Positions 7,720 through 15,384 of a stretch of DNA of 32,785 nucleotides are shown one piece after another. A program made the position numbers and the translations under genes. Source of the DNA: an uncultured Microscilla sp. (GTDB lineage: Bacteria; Bacteroidota; Bacteroidia; Cytophagales; Microscillaceae); contig NZ_CANLRP010000096.1 in the NCBI RefSeq assembly GCF_947493425.1, positions 1 through 32,785 of the forward strand. The letters are read 5' to 3'. Numbering within the stretch: the first letter of the stretch is position 1; every line of letters starts with the position of its first letter. The notes beneath the pieces are model-generated. The model was not told the origin of the DNA and searched no databases. It worked only from the letters and a program-made list of their open reading frames with translations.

Positions 7720-9126
7720 CTAACCCGTTTTAAACTGCCCCAAATATTCCAGCATCTCTTCCAAGGCAATGTATTGATCTCCTTTAGCCACGGTTTGTAA
7801 GACACAAAACCGGTGAAACTTCTCTATCCAGGCAGCATTGTAAACACGGTAATCGTGGTGCGTGGCAATTTCGCGCAATAAAATACCTGGCGAAAGCTCT
7901 AGCCCACCTTTGGTAAAGAAATGTTTCCACAGTAATATTCTAGTTTCATCGTCTGGCTCGCGAAACCAGAGGCGAGACTCAAACCTACGCTTAAAGGCAT
8001 CGTCTATGGCTTCGTCTTTGTTGGTAGACAGAAAAATCATTCCCTCATATTCTTCCATTTTGGTCAACAAATAATTAACTTCTTGGTTGGCATAACGTTC
8101 GTTGCTGCTGCCACCACCCTCGCTTCTTTTACCAAACAAAGAATCGCCTTCGTCAAAGAATAAAATCCAGTCTTTGTTGCTTGCCTGGCGAAAAACCTGC
8201 TCTAATTTTTTATTGGTTTCGCCCACATACTTATCTACAATTTGATTGATATTGATCCGATACAAAGGCTTTTGGGCGTGCTTGGCAAGCAACATAGCAG
8301 TGAGGGTTTTGCCTGTACCTGATGAGCCATACATCATCAAACGAAAGCCTTTCATGACTTTGTTACCCAAAATAGCTTTTACTTCGTTGTAATGAGTTAC
8401 CCATTGCTTTACTGTAAACACCTTTTTTTGTAAGCTTTCGCGTAAGATCAAATCATCCCAGGTTTTATCGGTAGTAAGCAAAGTAGCAGGAAAATCGACC
8501 GAATATTGGGGCTGGAAGGGCTTGCCCGTAGTGAGCAGGTGTAGGTATTGCTCAGAAAGTATCAGTTGCCCCGCCAGGGGTGGTTCTCCATAAGAAACTT
8601 TGCCAAGAGACAATACCCCCTTTTGGCTAAAGTAATGGGCTTGCGCCAATATTTTTTGAACAATGAACCTTCTGGTAAGGTTTTGACCTGCCAGCAAGAA
8701 TTGGGCGGTGTGCCCGGTAGGCAAAAACCCTTTAAAGTTTTTGGTAAGTTTTACCCCGCCAAACTGAAGTACTTCTCTGCCGTAGGCATCTTTTATTCGG
8801 AAGCCTTCAAAAAGTTCTGGGGTTAGGTGAGGCGCCAAACTCAACAACAAAATAATTTGCTCGGCAAGTTGGGCAAAGTATATATCACGAGGAGAGAGAG
8901 AGTCGCCTAGAGCATCCTCAAAATAAGATTGGGTGTGTGCGTGGACTTGTTCCAGGGTATTTGTGTAAGATGTTTGAGCGTATTGATAGGGAAAGTCAAT
9001 CGGGAGCAAGTCAAAGAAAAAGTCTTCAAATAACTGTCCCTCGGTGTTCATAAAATCACCGGCAAAAGCCAGTACTTTTCCTAACCAACGAAATTCACGT
9101 TGCAAAAGACTAAGCGTGCGTACCAT
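7720..9126 (-). CDS. AAA+ family ATPase
   Basis: 468 aa from the ATG at 9126; the GTG one codon upstream is less likely. An N-terminal region of about 255 aa has no recognised domain, followed by one AAA+ module: Walker A G-S-S-G-T-G-K-T at about 267-274, Walker B W-I-L-F-F-D-E at about 320-326, sensor-1 L-S-T-N-K, and the arginine-finger stretch D-D-A-F-K-R-R-F-E-S near 375-384. The pattern is that of the classic AAA (Cdc48/FtsH/BCS1-like) subfamily, here without protease domain or signal peptide. Such ATPases are often remodelling or assembly factors and similar ones occur with contractile injection systems, but no tail-fibre, sheath or baseplate gene is in this window. It is divergent from the erythromycin-esterase-like pair. 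Confidence 0.85.
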   Translation of the reverse strand: MVRTLSLLQREFRWLGKVLAFAGDFMNTEGQLFEDFFFDLLPIDFPYQYAQTSYTNTLEQVHAHTQSYFEDALGDSLSPRDIYFAQLAEQIILLLSLAPHLTPELFEGFRIKDAYGREVLQFGGVKLTKNFKGFLPTGHTAQFLLAGQNLTRRFIVQKILAQAHYFSQKGVLSLGKVSYGEPPLAGQLILSEQYLHLLTTGKPFQPQYSVDFPATLLTTDKTWDDLILRESLQKKVFTVKQWVTHYNEVKAILGNKVMKGFRLMMYGSSGTGKTLTAMLLAKHAQKPLYRININQIVDKYVGETNKKLEQVFRQASNKDWILFFDEGDSLFGKRSEGGGSSNERYANQEVNYLLTKMEEYEGMIFLSTNKDEAIDDAFKRRFESRLWFREPDDETRILLWKHFFTKGGLELSPGILLREIATHHDYRVYNAAWIEKFHRFCVLQTVAKGDQYIALEEMLEYLGQFKTG

Positions 9127-9233
9127 CACTTATACTAAAAAAGGGTTTAAGAATAATAAAAGCACAAAAGGTTGTGTTTTTCGAACAATGACATTTACTT
9201 GCAATAAACAAAAAAAACAACAATAAAAACAAA

Positions 9234-10373
9234 ATGATTAAACACGTTTTTATCAAATGCCTGCTAATGCTTGTAGTGCTATCTACTGCCACTTTAGCCC
9301 AAACACCCCAGCCAGACTCCCTGGCTCAATACTTTACCCCGGTCTCGCTCCAAAACCCCGACAGTGCCTGGCACGTGCTTAAGCCTGCCATTAAAGGTAA
9401 GAAATTGTTTTTGTTTGGGGAAGTGCACGGGGTGGCTTGTAACCTTAAATTACAACTCTCGCTTTTTAAGTATTTGCATAAATATGCGAATGTTCGATAT
9501 TTAATATTGGAGATAAGCCCAGCAGATGCTTTTTTGTACAACCATTACCTCAACACAGGGGAAGAAGAATATTTGCTAAACAATATTTATGCTTATATAA
9601 AAGATGAAAGGATATTTTGGCAAGCTCTATATAGGTTTAACAAAAGCTTGCCTAAAGACGACAAAATAGAAGTATTTGGCATAGATTACCATACTAAAGG
9701 TACATTCTTACAAGCAATGGCTTTAATGTTTTGGAACGGAAACTCCCACGAATATTTACCTAAAGAACTTGCTTATGTTAGTAAAAAAATAGCAAAAACC
9801 GCCAAAAGATTAAAAGGTTTTGATAAACTTAAGCAACTGATTAAGAAAGATTTCAGAAAACAACCTCAGATATATAAAAAATATTTAGGTGATTATTATT
9901 GGTACTTTAGGCAAATTATTGACAACCCCTTAAAAGAAAAACATACAGATGAAATACGAGACAAAGAGATGGCTAATCATACGTTGAACATCATAAAAAA
10001 ACATATTAGAGGAAATATTTTTGGAGCTTTAGGGCGATATCATACCGAAAAATACAAAACCAGACAGAACCTTATGTTTTTTTTGCTAAACCAAAAAGTG
10101 CCTATACTTAACATCAACGCTTATTATAAAGATTGTAATTTATATAGCCATGGCAAAAAAATCAACCATACTAGTACTCAAGCTTTGTATCCTCTAAGCA
10201 AAAAAGACCTTGCAATTCTAGAAAAATATATATGCCAACCTATTACTTTAATAAATACTAACCATACTTTTTTCAAACGTTTTTTACTGCTTAGAGATAA
10301 TAAGTTTATGCTATATATAAAAAATCAAGGCGCTTACACCTATGAGGATATGGAGCAAATAAAAAATAAGTAA
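9234..10373 (+). CDS. Erythromycin-esterase-like exported protein, copy A1
   Basis: 379 aa with an N-terminal signal peptide ending near S-T-A-T-L-A-Q. The body resembles the erythromycin esterase (EreA/EreB) superfamily: K-L-F-L-F-G-E-V-H-G carries the G-E-x-x-H motif holding the general-base His of Ere enzymes, L-I-L-E-I-S-P supplies the next conserved Glu, I-E-V-F-G-I-D-Y matches the family's GIDY/GxD element, and A-L-G-R-Y-H has the downstream conserved His. Most such chromosomal proteins are not shown to attack macrolides, so the substrate is unknown. Its codons 28-81 are nearly identical in DNA to the copy at 10487. It is followed 30 bp later by the stub of gene B1. Downstream of the shared block the gene is much more AT-rich than its neighbours. 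Confidence 0.75.
   Translation: MIKHVFIKCLLMLVVLSTATLAQTPQPDSLAQYFTPVSLQNPDSAWHVLKPAIKGKKLFLFGEVHGVACNLKLQLSLFKYLHKYANVRYLILEISPADAFLYNHYLNTGEEEYLLNNIYAYIKDERIFWQALYRFNKSLPKDDKIEVFGIDYHTKGTFLQAMALMFWNGNSHEYLPKELAYVSKKIAKTAKRLKGFDKLKQLIKKDFRKQPQIYKKYLGDYYWYFRQIIDNPLKEKHTDEIRDKEMANHTLNIIKKHIRGNIFGALGRYHTEKYKTRQNLMFFLLNQKVPILNINAYYKDCNLYSHGKKINHTSTQALYPLSKKDLAILEKYICQPITLINTNHTFFKRFLLLRDNKFMLYIKNQGAYTYEDMEQIKNK
9315..9476 (+). repeat. 162-bp direct repeat, copy 1 (in A1)
   Basis: Identical at 161 of 162 positions to 10568-10729 by my base-by-base comparison; the only difference is G at 9401 versus A at 10654. It encodes D-S-L-A-Q-Y-F to L-F-K-Y-L, including the G-E-V-H-G active-site motif. Directly after it the two genes diverge even at synonymous sites. 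Confidence 0.95.
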
Positions 10374-10403
10374 GCAATTGTTATTCATAAAGTTATTTAA
10401 ACA

Positions 10404-10490
10404 ATGGAAACAACCCACCAAATACTACCAGATAATGCTCTAGAACAAGGGCTTACACCTAATAAACCCATAAAAGCCTCTGCCCTATGA
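10404..10490 (+). pseudogene. Stub of the NALEQ-motif gene (B1), 28 codons
   Basis: ATG at 10404 opens a 28-codon frame (starts METTHQILPDNALEQ, ends I-K-A-S-A-L) whose stop TGA overlaps the start of A2 as ATGA. Its L-P-D-N-A-L-E-Q-G-L-T-P-N-K-P-I aligns with the N-terminus of the 366-aa B2 protein at 11687 (L-S-E-N-A-L-E-Q-E-L-K-P-N-A-P-V), and the DNA is visibly similar too. Position fits: B1 begins 31 bp after A1, B2 begins 37 bp after A2. The most likely reading is a B copy cut off after about 20 codons by the event that created the tandem array. A functional short leader peptide coupled to A2 is the alternative. Confidence 0.7.
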
Positions 10491-11650
10491 AACACCTTTT
10501 ATGGCTAACAGGTGGCTTATTGTTGAGCCTTATCAGCCACGCTCAAATACAAACGCCTGACCAAAAAGACTCCCTGGCTCAATACTTTACCCCGGTCTCG
10601 CTCCAAAACCCCGACAGTGCCTGGCACGTGCTTAAGCCTGCCATTAAAGGTAAAAAATTGTTTTTGTTTGGGGAAGTGCACGGGGTGGCTTGTAACCTTA
10701 AATTACAACTCTCGCTTTTTAAGTATTTGTACAAGTATGCTAATGTAAGACACTTAATTTTAGAAACCAGCCCGTCAGAGGCTTATTTATGTAACTGGTA
10801 TTATTTGCGGATAAAAGATAAAGACCTTGCGACAAAATACTTCCAAGCCAAAACAAAAGAAGTAAAGGAGTTTTGGCAAAATATACGTCAATTTAACGAT
10901 GGACTACCCAATCAAGAGAAAATTAAAATTTTTGGAGTAGACTATTTTAATAAAGACACTTTTCTTGAAGCTCTAAGTGTGATGTTTTGGGATAGAGATA
11001 CTACTAAAAAACTTCCAAAAGAGCTAAAAATAGTAGACAAACAATTAGAAAAAACCAATGATACTGGTAAAGGATATAAAAAGCTGTATGAGATAATAAT
11101 AAAGAGCTTTAAGAAATACCCATACCTGTACAAAAGTTTTTTAGATGATGATTTTCTTTTTTTCGAACAAATAATGTCAAACAAACTATATAAATGGTCA
11201 GACAAGAAAAGGGATAAAAAAATGCAAGAAAATATAGTTAGGATATATAAAAATTTTAATAAAGGAAATTTTTTTGGTTTTTTTGGACAAAGCCATGTGC
11301 TAAAAAACAGTGCTAAAAAAAATATGGTGCATTACCTACATAATGATTTTAAAAAAATATGGGTAGTGAATGGTCACTATAACAATTGCTACTCCTATTA
11401 TTTATTAGATAATGATACTATTCTTCTGAAGAATCAGGGGGCGTTGGAGGGCATAAGCCAATCTACAAAACAAACCCTCACCTCCTACACTTCTGGTAAT
11501 GTCACCTTGATAAAACCCCATAAATATATTATAAAAAGCAAAAGAATGCGGGAAAAAGGAGATTATATACTGTATATCAAAGATCAAAAAGCAGAACAAC
11601 TTCTTAAGAAAGTAAAAACCAAAGGAGGTATCCAAAACAATAAAGATTAA
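10487..11650 (+). CDS. Erythromycin-esterase-like exported protein, copy A2
   Basis: 387 aa with a signal peptide (MKHLLWLTGGLLLSLISHAQ). It is a paralogue of A1 along its full length and keeps the same putative catalytic elements: G-E-V-H-G, L-I-L-E-T-S-P, I-K-I-F-G-V-D-Y, and F-F-G-Q-S-H. The ATG overlaps the stop of the B1 stub (ATGA), so translation may be coupled. Outside the identical 162-bp block, protein similarity to A1 is clearly lower and lysine/asparagine-rich, with many AT-rich codons. The C-terminal third (about 300-387) is most different. It is followed 37 bp later by the full-length B2 gene. The exported location suggests action on an extracellular or periplasmic substrate; macrolide resistance is not implied. 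Confidence 0.75.
   Translation: MKHLLWLTGGLLLSLISHAQIQTPDQKDSLAQYFTPVSLQNPDSAWHVLKPAIKGKKLFLFGEVHGVACNLKLQLSLFKYLYKYANVRHLILETSPSEAYLCNWYYLRIKDKDLATKYFQAKTKEVKEFWQNIRQFNDGLPNQEKIKIFGVDYFNKDTFLEALSVMFWDRDTTKKLPKELKIVDKQLEKTNDTGKGYKKLYEIIIKSFKKYPYLYKSFLDDDFLFFEQIMSNKLYKWSDKKRDKKMQENIVRIYKNFNKGNFFGFFGQSHVLKNSAKKNMVHYLHNDFKKIWVVNGHYNNCYSYYLLDNDTILLKNQGALEGISQSTKQTLTSYTSGNVTLIKPHKYIIKSKRMREKGDYILYIKDQKAEQLLKKVKTKGGIQNNKD
10568..10729 (+). repeat. 162-bp direct repeat, copy 2 (in A2)
   Basis: Partner of 9315-9476, with one mismatch. The distance between the copies (1253 bp) equals about one A+B-stub unit. Confidence 0.95.
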
Positions 11651-11686
11651 CACCAGTAGTAAATATTAATTAATAACACCAATTCA

Positions 11687-12787
11687 ATGGACAATATGCA
11701 AGACTTACTATCTGAAAACGCCCTAGAGCAAGAGCTTAAGCCTAATGCACCAGTAATAGACCCTATACAACAAGATACTGAGCTAACCGAGGCACTAAAC
11801 GACGCAGGATTCGCAAGTATACAAGAAGCCTATGCCCAACAAGGAGTGACAAACTTACAGGATTTATATGATATTTTAGCCCATAACGAAGGTGAAGTAA
11901 CCCACGAAGGTGATAATCCAATTTTAAGATTATTACGTAAGCTAGGAAACCTATTAGGCATAGGCAAAAAACGTAAAACATACCACTATTCCTCCAGAAA
12001 AAAACTAGCAGAGGGAGTCACTAAAACTAATAGAAATAATACAAGAGCATCTCGCACAAAAAGGAAAGCAGTAAGGGGAAGCAATCATACAACAACTCGT
12101 AGAAGACGCAAAAAAAAACGCACGAACTCATCTAAGGTTCCTCCTAATCAAACTCCTCCCATTCCTTCCACTAAACCCCACTACAACATCGCCCCGGTTC
12201 CTTCTCTGGAAACAGCTCCGATTCCCTCTTCCCGCCCGAATGTAGACATGAAAAAACAAAACATAGCGTGGCATGATACTGAGGAAGACAAGAGACAAAA
12301 ACACAATATAGGCAAACTGAATCACAAAAAACCCACCCAACCCAGGTTTAAACTCAATGGACGCCCCATTAGACCAGGACAGAGTTTTTTACTGAAAATA
12401 TCTACGCCTGTCTGGAGCCCTGAACCTTCCAGCAAAGGAGATGCTATCAAACAACTGCAGGGCTTGGCCAACTTTCTGAAAGCCAACCCAGGCAATACGG
12501 TTTACCTTGGGGGCAACTTTAAAGGAAACGCCAAAAGAGGATTTTCTAATGGAAGTAACCCCGGCAGCCAACTATGGGACATTGCTTATGACCAAAGTAT
12601 TATTAAAGCCAAAAATTTGGGGAAATGGAACATTAAGACGTTTGGTGATTTTGCCCGTAAAAGAGCCGAACAAATTCGGAATATCCTGGTAAACGACTTG
12701 GGGGTGCCTTCCCAACAGGTAGCATTTGGTTTAGGGCTGTTTTATACAGATGCCAGAGGTGCTGCTACCGGGATCACTGTTCGATAA
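11687..12787 (+). CDS. Unrecognised protein with NALEQ N-terminus, basic linker and degenerate OmpA-like C-terminus (B2)
   Basis: 366 aa, no signal peptide. Residues 1-65 are acidic/Gln-rich and begin with the L-S-E-N-A-L-E-Q motif shared with the B1 stub. Residues about 75-150 are strongly basic (R-T-K-R-K, R-R-R-R-K-K-K-R). A proline-rich linker follows with T-P-P-I-P-S, A-P-V-P-S and A-P-I-P-S repeats. The last 140 aa look like a divergent OmpA-like fold: a helix with L-A-N-F-L-K-A-N-P-G-N, a strand V-Y-L-G-G-N where OmpA has E-x-x-G-H-T-D, and R-A-E-Q-I-R-N-I-L-V-N-D-L-G-V before a final strand pair. The Asp of the peptidoglycan-binding signature is not evident. It lies 37 bp after A2 and is probably co-transcribed. 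Function unknown. Confidence 0.7.
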   Translation: MDNMQDLLSENALEQELKPNAPVIDPIQQDTELTEALNDAGFASIQEAYAQQGVTNLQDLYDILAHNEGEVTHEGDNPILRLLRKLGNLLGIGKKRKTYHYSSRKKLAEGVTKTNRNNTRASRTKRKAVRGSNHTTTRRRRKKKRTNSSKVPPNQTPPIPSTKPHYNIAPVPSLETAPIPSSRPNVDMKKQNIAWHDTEEDKRQKHNIGKLNHKKPTQPRFKLNGRPIRPGQSFLLKISTPVWSPEPSSKGDAIKQLQGLANFLKANPGNTVYLGGNFKGNAKRGFSNGSNPGSQLWDIAYDQSIIKAKNLGKWNIKTFGDFARKRAEQIRNILVNDLGVPSQQVAFGLGLFYTDARGAATGITVR

Positions 12788-12844
12788 ATAACAATTTTTG
12801 ATGTAAACACGATCTACCAAACTTTTGCATAAACAACAAAAACT

Positions 12845-13789
12845 ATGAACCCTCTCACCAAAATTACCCTCGAACGATTTGCCCGCGACTTAACCTCTGG
12901 GCAACCTGTATACAAACTGGCTGTAGACCTGGACAAGGCTCAAGTGGTGTGGCGGGGGCGCGAAAATGTAAAAACTCTGGGGCAGGTAGTAGCGCCTTTG
13001 TCAGAGGAAAAGGGGCAGGCAGTAGACAAGCTGAGCCAGGCTGTATTGACGCAGCGCCCCGCAAACCTGTACGAAAACCCCCAACCACTGGCGGGGTATG
13101 AACGCATCGGGCTTGAGTTTGCCAATGGTACACATTGGCAAACGGTGAATCATTTTGGTCAATACTACGCTTCAATGTCTGCCCTAAAGCAAGGGCGAGC
13201 CTTGCCACAAGCTCCTCCCCAAGACCAAGACATATTGCATACATTGCAAGCCTTTAGCTTTGGGCTGGATGATTTGCTGGGGGTACACCCACTGGTGGGC
13301 AAAGCAGGCAAGCACGAAAATACTGACCACGATGAGTCGCCCAACCCTACCAACAATGCCTTGAGCCTGACTGAACAGGTACTGCCCCAGTTACCCGACA
13401 GGTTGGCAAGCGAACTACTCGCAAAATTGCAAAAACGCCACCAACAGTTACAAAGTGTACGAAACCTGGAAAAACTTTGGGCAAGTTTGCAAGGGGTACT
13501 CCGGCTACAAAATGAATTAATGCTCAATTATGCCCAACCCCAACAACGCGAAGAGTATGTGTGTTGGTTTGACAACATGCACAAAGCTTTTGCCCAAAGC
13601 AGCAGTCCTTACGAGCAAATCATTGCCGAAGATATACATGAGGCAAGGCAGTTCTTCCCTAAAACCCAACCCCTCAATACCCAACAAATTTGCCGAATAC
13701 TAGAGTATGTACTGGGTAAAAACCATCCCGAAATGGTACACAGTTTTATAGAGGTACTGGAAAAAAACAGCTATAGACTCGCGCAGTAA
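12845..13789 (+). CDS. Hypothetical protein, no recognised domain
   Basis: 314 aa from the ATG at 12845, 57 bp after the B2 gene. No signal peptide or membrane segment. The N-terminal half is a mixed region with W-R-G-R-E-N-V and Y-E-R-I-G-L-E-F-A-N-G-T-H-W. Around 150-170 lies a polar low-complexity linker (K-H-E-N-T-D-H-D-E-S-P-N-P-T-N-N), and the C-terminal half is helical and Gln/Leu-rich, possibly a coiled coil (L-A-K-L-Q-K-R-H-Q-Q-L-Q-S-V). Codon use is GC-richer than in the A1/A2 bodies, so it is probably native. I do not recognise the family. It may be the last gene of the A-B array or independent; the 180-bp gap after it separates it from the ACP operon. Confidence 0.75.
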   Translation: MNPLTKITLERFARDLTSGQPVYKLAVDLDKAQVVWRGRENVKTLGQVVAPLSEEKGQAVDKLSQAVLTQRPANLYENPQPLAGYERIGLEFANGTHWQTVNHFGQYYASMSALKQGRALPQAPPQDQDILHTLQAFSFGLDDLLGVHPLVGKAGKHENTDHDESPNPTNNALSLTEQVLPQLPDRLASELLAKLQKRHQQLQSVRNLEKLWASLQGVLRLQNELMLNYAQPQQREEYVCWFDNMHKAFAQSSSPYEQIIAEDIHEARQFFPKTQPLNTQQICRILEYVLGKNHPEMVHSFIEVLEKNSYRLAQ

Positions 13790-13927
13790 AGAATCCAAAA
13801 TCTTCAGACGCTGACCAACAACCGTTGCGATCGCCCAAATCTCTAGCCCATTACACAGCAATTAGCACAAACGTTTGACTTAAACTAAGTAAACTCAAAA
13901 TCATTTTACTTTTTTCTAATCCTGTTG

Positions 13928-13935
13928 TATGTTTG
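13928..13935 (+). promoter_or_regulatory. Candidate -7 element before the ACP operon, inside a small palindrome
   Basis: TATGTTTG fits TAnnTTTG and lies 35 nt before the ACP start. It overlaps the palindrome GTTTG-T-CAAAC (13931-13941), which could be an operator. No good -33 TTG is seen, so confidence is low. Confidence 0.3.
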
Positions 13936-13969
13936 TCAAACTTACTAACCTGACATAAGTACAAAAATA

Positions 13970-14200
13970 ATGATTGATATAAAGAAATGGCTTGTAGAAA
14001 AAGTAGCCGAAGAAACTGGATTAAATACTGAGCAAATCTCTTGTGATGAAGATTTCAATAATTTTGACATGGACTCGCTTTCTATTGTATCTATAGCCGC
14101 CGATCTAGAGAGTGCAACCAATGAAGAAGTTGACCCTACCGCATTTGTAGAATACAATACGATCAATAAGTTTGCAACATGGATATCTCAACAAAAGTAA
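13970..14200 (+). CDS. Acyl carrier protein
   Basis: 76 aa, the usual size of a free-standing carrier protein. The phosphopantetheine site is F-D-M-D-S-L-S with Ser36 as attachment residue, at the start of helix II as expected. The acidic character, the D-E-D-F-x-x-F-D-M-D-S-L layout and the C-terminal Y-N-T-I-N-K-F-A-T-W-I helix are typical. It differs from a fatty-acid-synthesis AcpP (no D-S-L-D-x-V-E-L run) and looks more like a dedicated carrier of the DltC/PKS type. It is first of five plus-strand genes and its last 22 bases overlap the P450 start, so translational coupling is likely. No phosphopantetheinyl transferase is in the window; a host enzyme must activate it. Confidence 0.92.
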   Translation: MIDIKKWLVEKVAEETGLNTEQISCDEDFNNFDMDSLSIVSIAADLESATNEEVDPTAFVEYNTINKFATWISQQK

Positions 14201-15384
14201 CCTGGAACCCCTACAGTAGAGGCTATTTTCAAGACCCTTATCCTCACCTCAAAACTTGCCGCGAAAATAACCCTGTGCACCAAGGCATACACGAAGCCTG
14301 GATGTTTTTCAAGCATAGCGACATTAGCAAATTATTGCGACACCCAAATTTAGGAGTATCTGGCCTTAGTGAATACCTAAAAGAAAAGGAGCCTTATATT
14401 TTTAAAAATACCGAAACTTGCCCTTATTTGGCTCAAAGCACCCAATGGTGGCCCATGTATTTGAACGGCAATCTACACAAAAAAATAAGGGTTGCATTAG
14501 GCAAAGTGTTTCAGGCGCTCGAATGGGAACCTGTTATTTTAAAGGCAGTAGAAAGGGTAAATGCACGCTACCAATCCTTGAATAAATTCAACCTGGCAAA
14601 CTATTGCGCTGATTATATTTTTATGATCACTTCAGAAATATTTGGCATTGACCAATATGGTACTACAGCCAAGATAAAGGAATACTCTAACCTACTTGCC
14701 CGCAGCCAGGATTTATTTGTATCCAAACAATTCTACCAGCAAATCAACACTTCTTTGTTATGGGGCAAACAATTATTTGATCGCTCTGCTTACCGCGAAA
14801 AAATTGAAGCAGCACTCAAAGAGCAGCAACTTGACTATACCAGCGACCATATATACTCATTGATGACCATCTCATTGATGGCAACATTTGAAACATCTAA
14901 AGATAATCTTTGTATGGCGCTATACGAAATAATCAAGCGCAAACACATCATACACCTTATATCAGAAAGTACCCCTCAACAGCTCAATATACTAATTGAA
15001 GAGTTATTTAGGTTTACTTCACCTTTGCAATACACTGTAAGAGAAGTCCAAAGTCCGTTAAACTATAATGGTATCAGCCTGCCAACACAATCCAAGTTAT
15101 ATTTATGCCTTGCCAGTGCCAACCGTGACCCGGAAGTTTTTGATCGCCCCGATGAAATTATACCTGACCGTCAGCCAAACCCACATTTATCTTTTGGTGG
15201 GGGACTGCACTTTTGCCTGGGGGCTAATGTTGCCCGTTTGGAACTGAGGCATTGCTTGCAGCCTATGGTGCAATTATTAAAAGACTATACTTTTGATGAT
15301 CATGGGGAAAGCAATGTACAATGGGCAAAACAAATATTTATGCGCAATGCCCAATCTATTTTGCTAAAACGCAACGCCTTATGA
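14179..15384 (+). CDS. Cytochrome P450
   Basis: 401 aa, typical for a soluble bacterial class I P450, no membrane anchor. Haem-binding loop F-G-G-G-L-H-F-C-L-G-A with ligand Cys346; K-helix E-x-x-R as E-L-F-R; I-helix A-T-F-E-T-S, keeping the acid-Thr pair used in oxygen activation but with Thr in place of the usual Gly; C-helix H-K-K-I-R. The N-terminus (N-P-Y-S-R-G-Y-F-Q-D-P-Y-P-H-L) is standard for CYP107-like enzymes. The ATG at 14179 is needed to include it, giving a 22-nt overlap with the ACP gene. No ferredoxin or reductase is nearby. Known bacterial P450s such as BioI, OxyB and NikQ work on carrier-bound substrates, so acyl-ACP oxidation is an attractive inference. Confidence 0.93.
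   Translation: MDISTKVTWNPYSRGYFQDPYPHLKTCRENNPVHQGIHEAWMFFKHSDISKLLRHPNLGVSGLSEYLKEKEPYIFKNTETCPYLAQSTQWWPMYLNGNLHKKIRVALGKVFQALEWEPVILKAVERVNARYQSLNKFNLANYCADYIFMITSEIFGIDQYGTTAKIKEYSNLLARSQDLFVSKQFYQQINTSLLWGKQLFDRSAYREKIEAALKEQQLDYTSDHIYSLMTISLMATFETSKDNLCMALYEIIKRKHIIHLISESTPQQLNILIEELFRFTSPLQYTVREVQSPLNYNGISLPTQSKLYLCLASANRDPEVFDRPDEIIPDRQPNPHLSFGGGLHFCLGANVARLELRHCLQPMVQLLKDYTFDDHGESNVQWAKQIFMRNAQSILLKRNAL

Noticed and set aside
9234..11650. Macrolide resistance by erythromycin esterase
   Set aside because: Only superfamily-level motifs are shared, and the proteins carry signal peptides. Most chromosomal relatives have no shown activity on macrolides.
7720..12787. An extracellular contractile injection system (AAA+ ATPase next to possible effectors)
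   Set aside because: No sheath, tube, baseplate, spike or LysM gene is present, and the ATPase is on the opposite strand. The idea remains possible only if such genes lie elsewhere.
12864..13244. A 126-codon minus-strand ORF inside the 12845 gene
   Set aside because: It is an antisense shadow of a gene with good codon use on the plus strand; its composition (Pro/Cys/Arg-rich) is atypical.
15321..15380. Longer N-terminus for the MBOAT gene
   Set aside because: It would lie fully inside the P450 reading frame. The ATG at 15381 gives an ATGA overlap and a hydrophobic N-terminus typical of the family.
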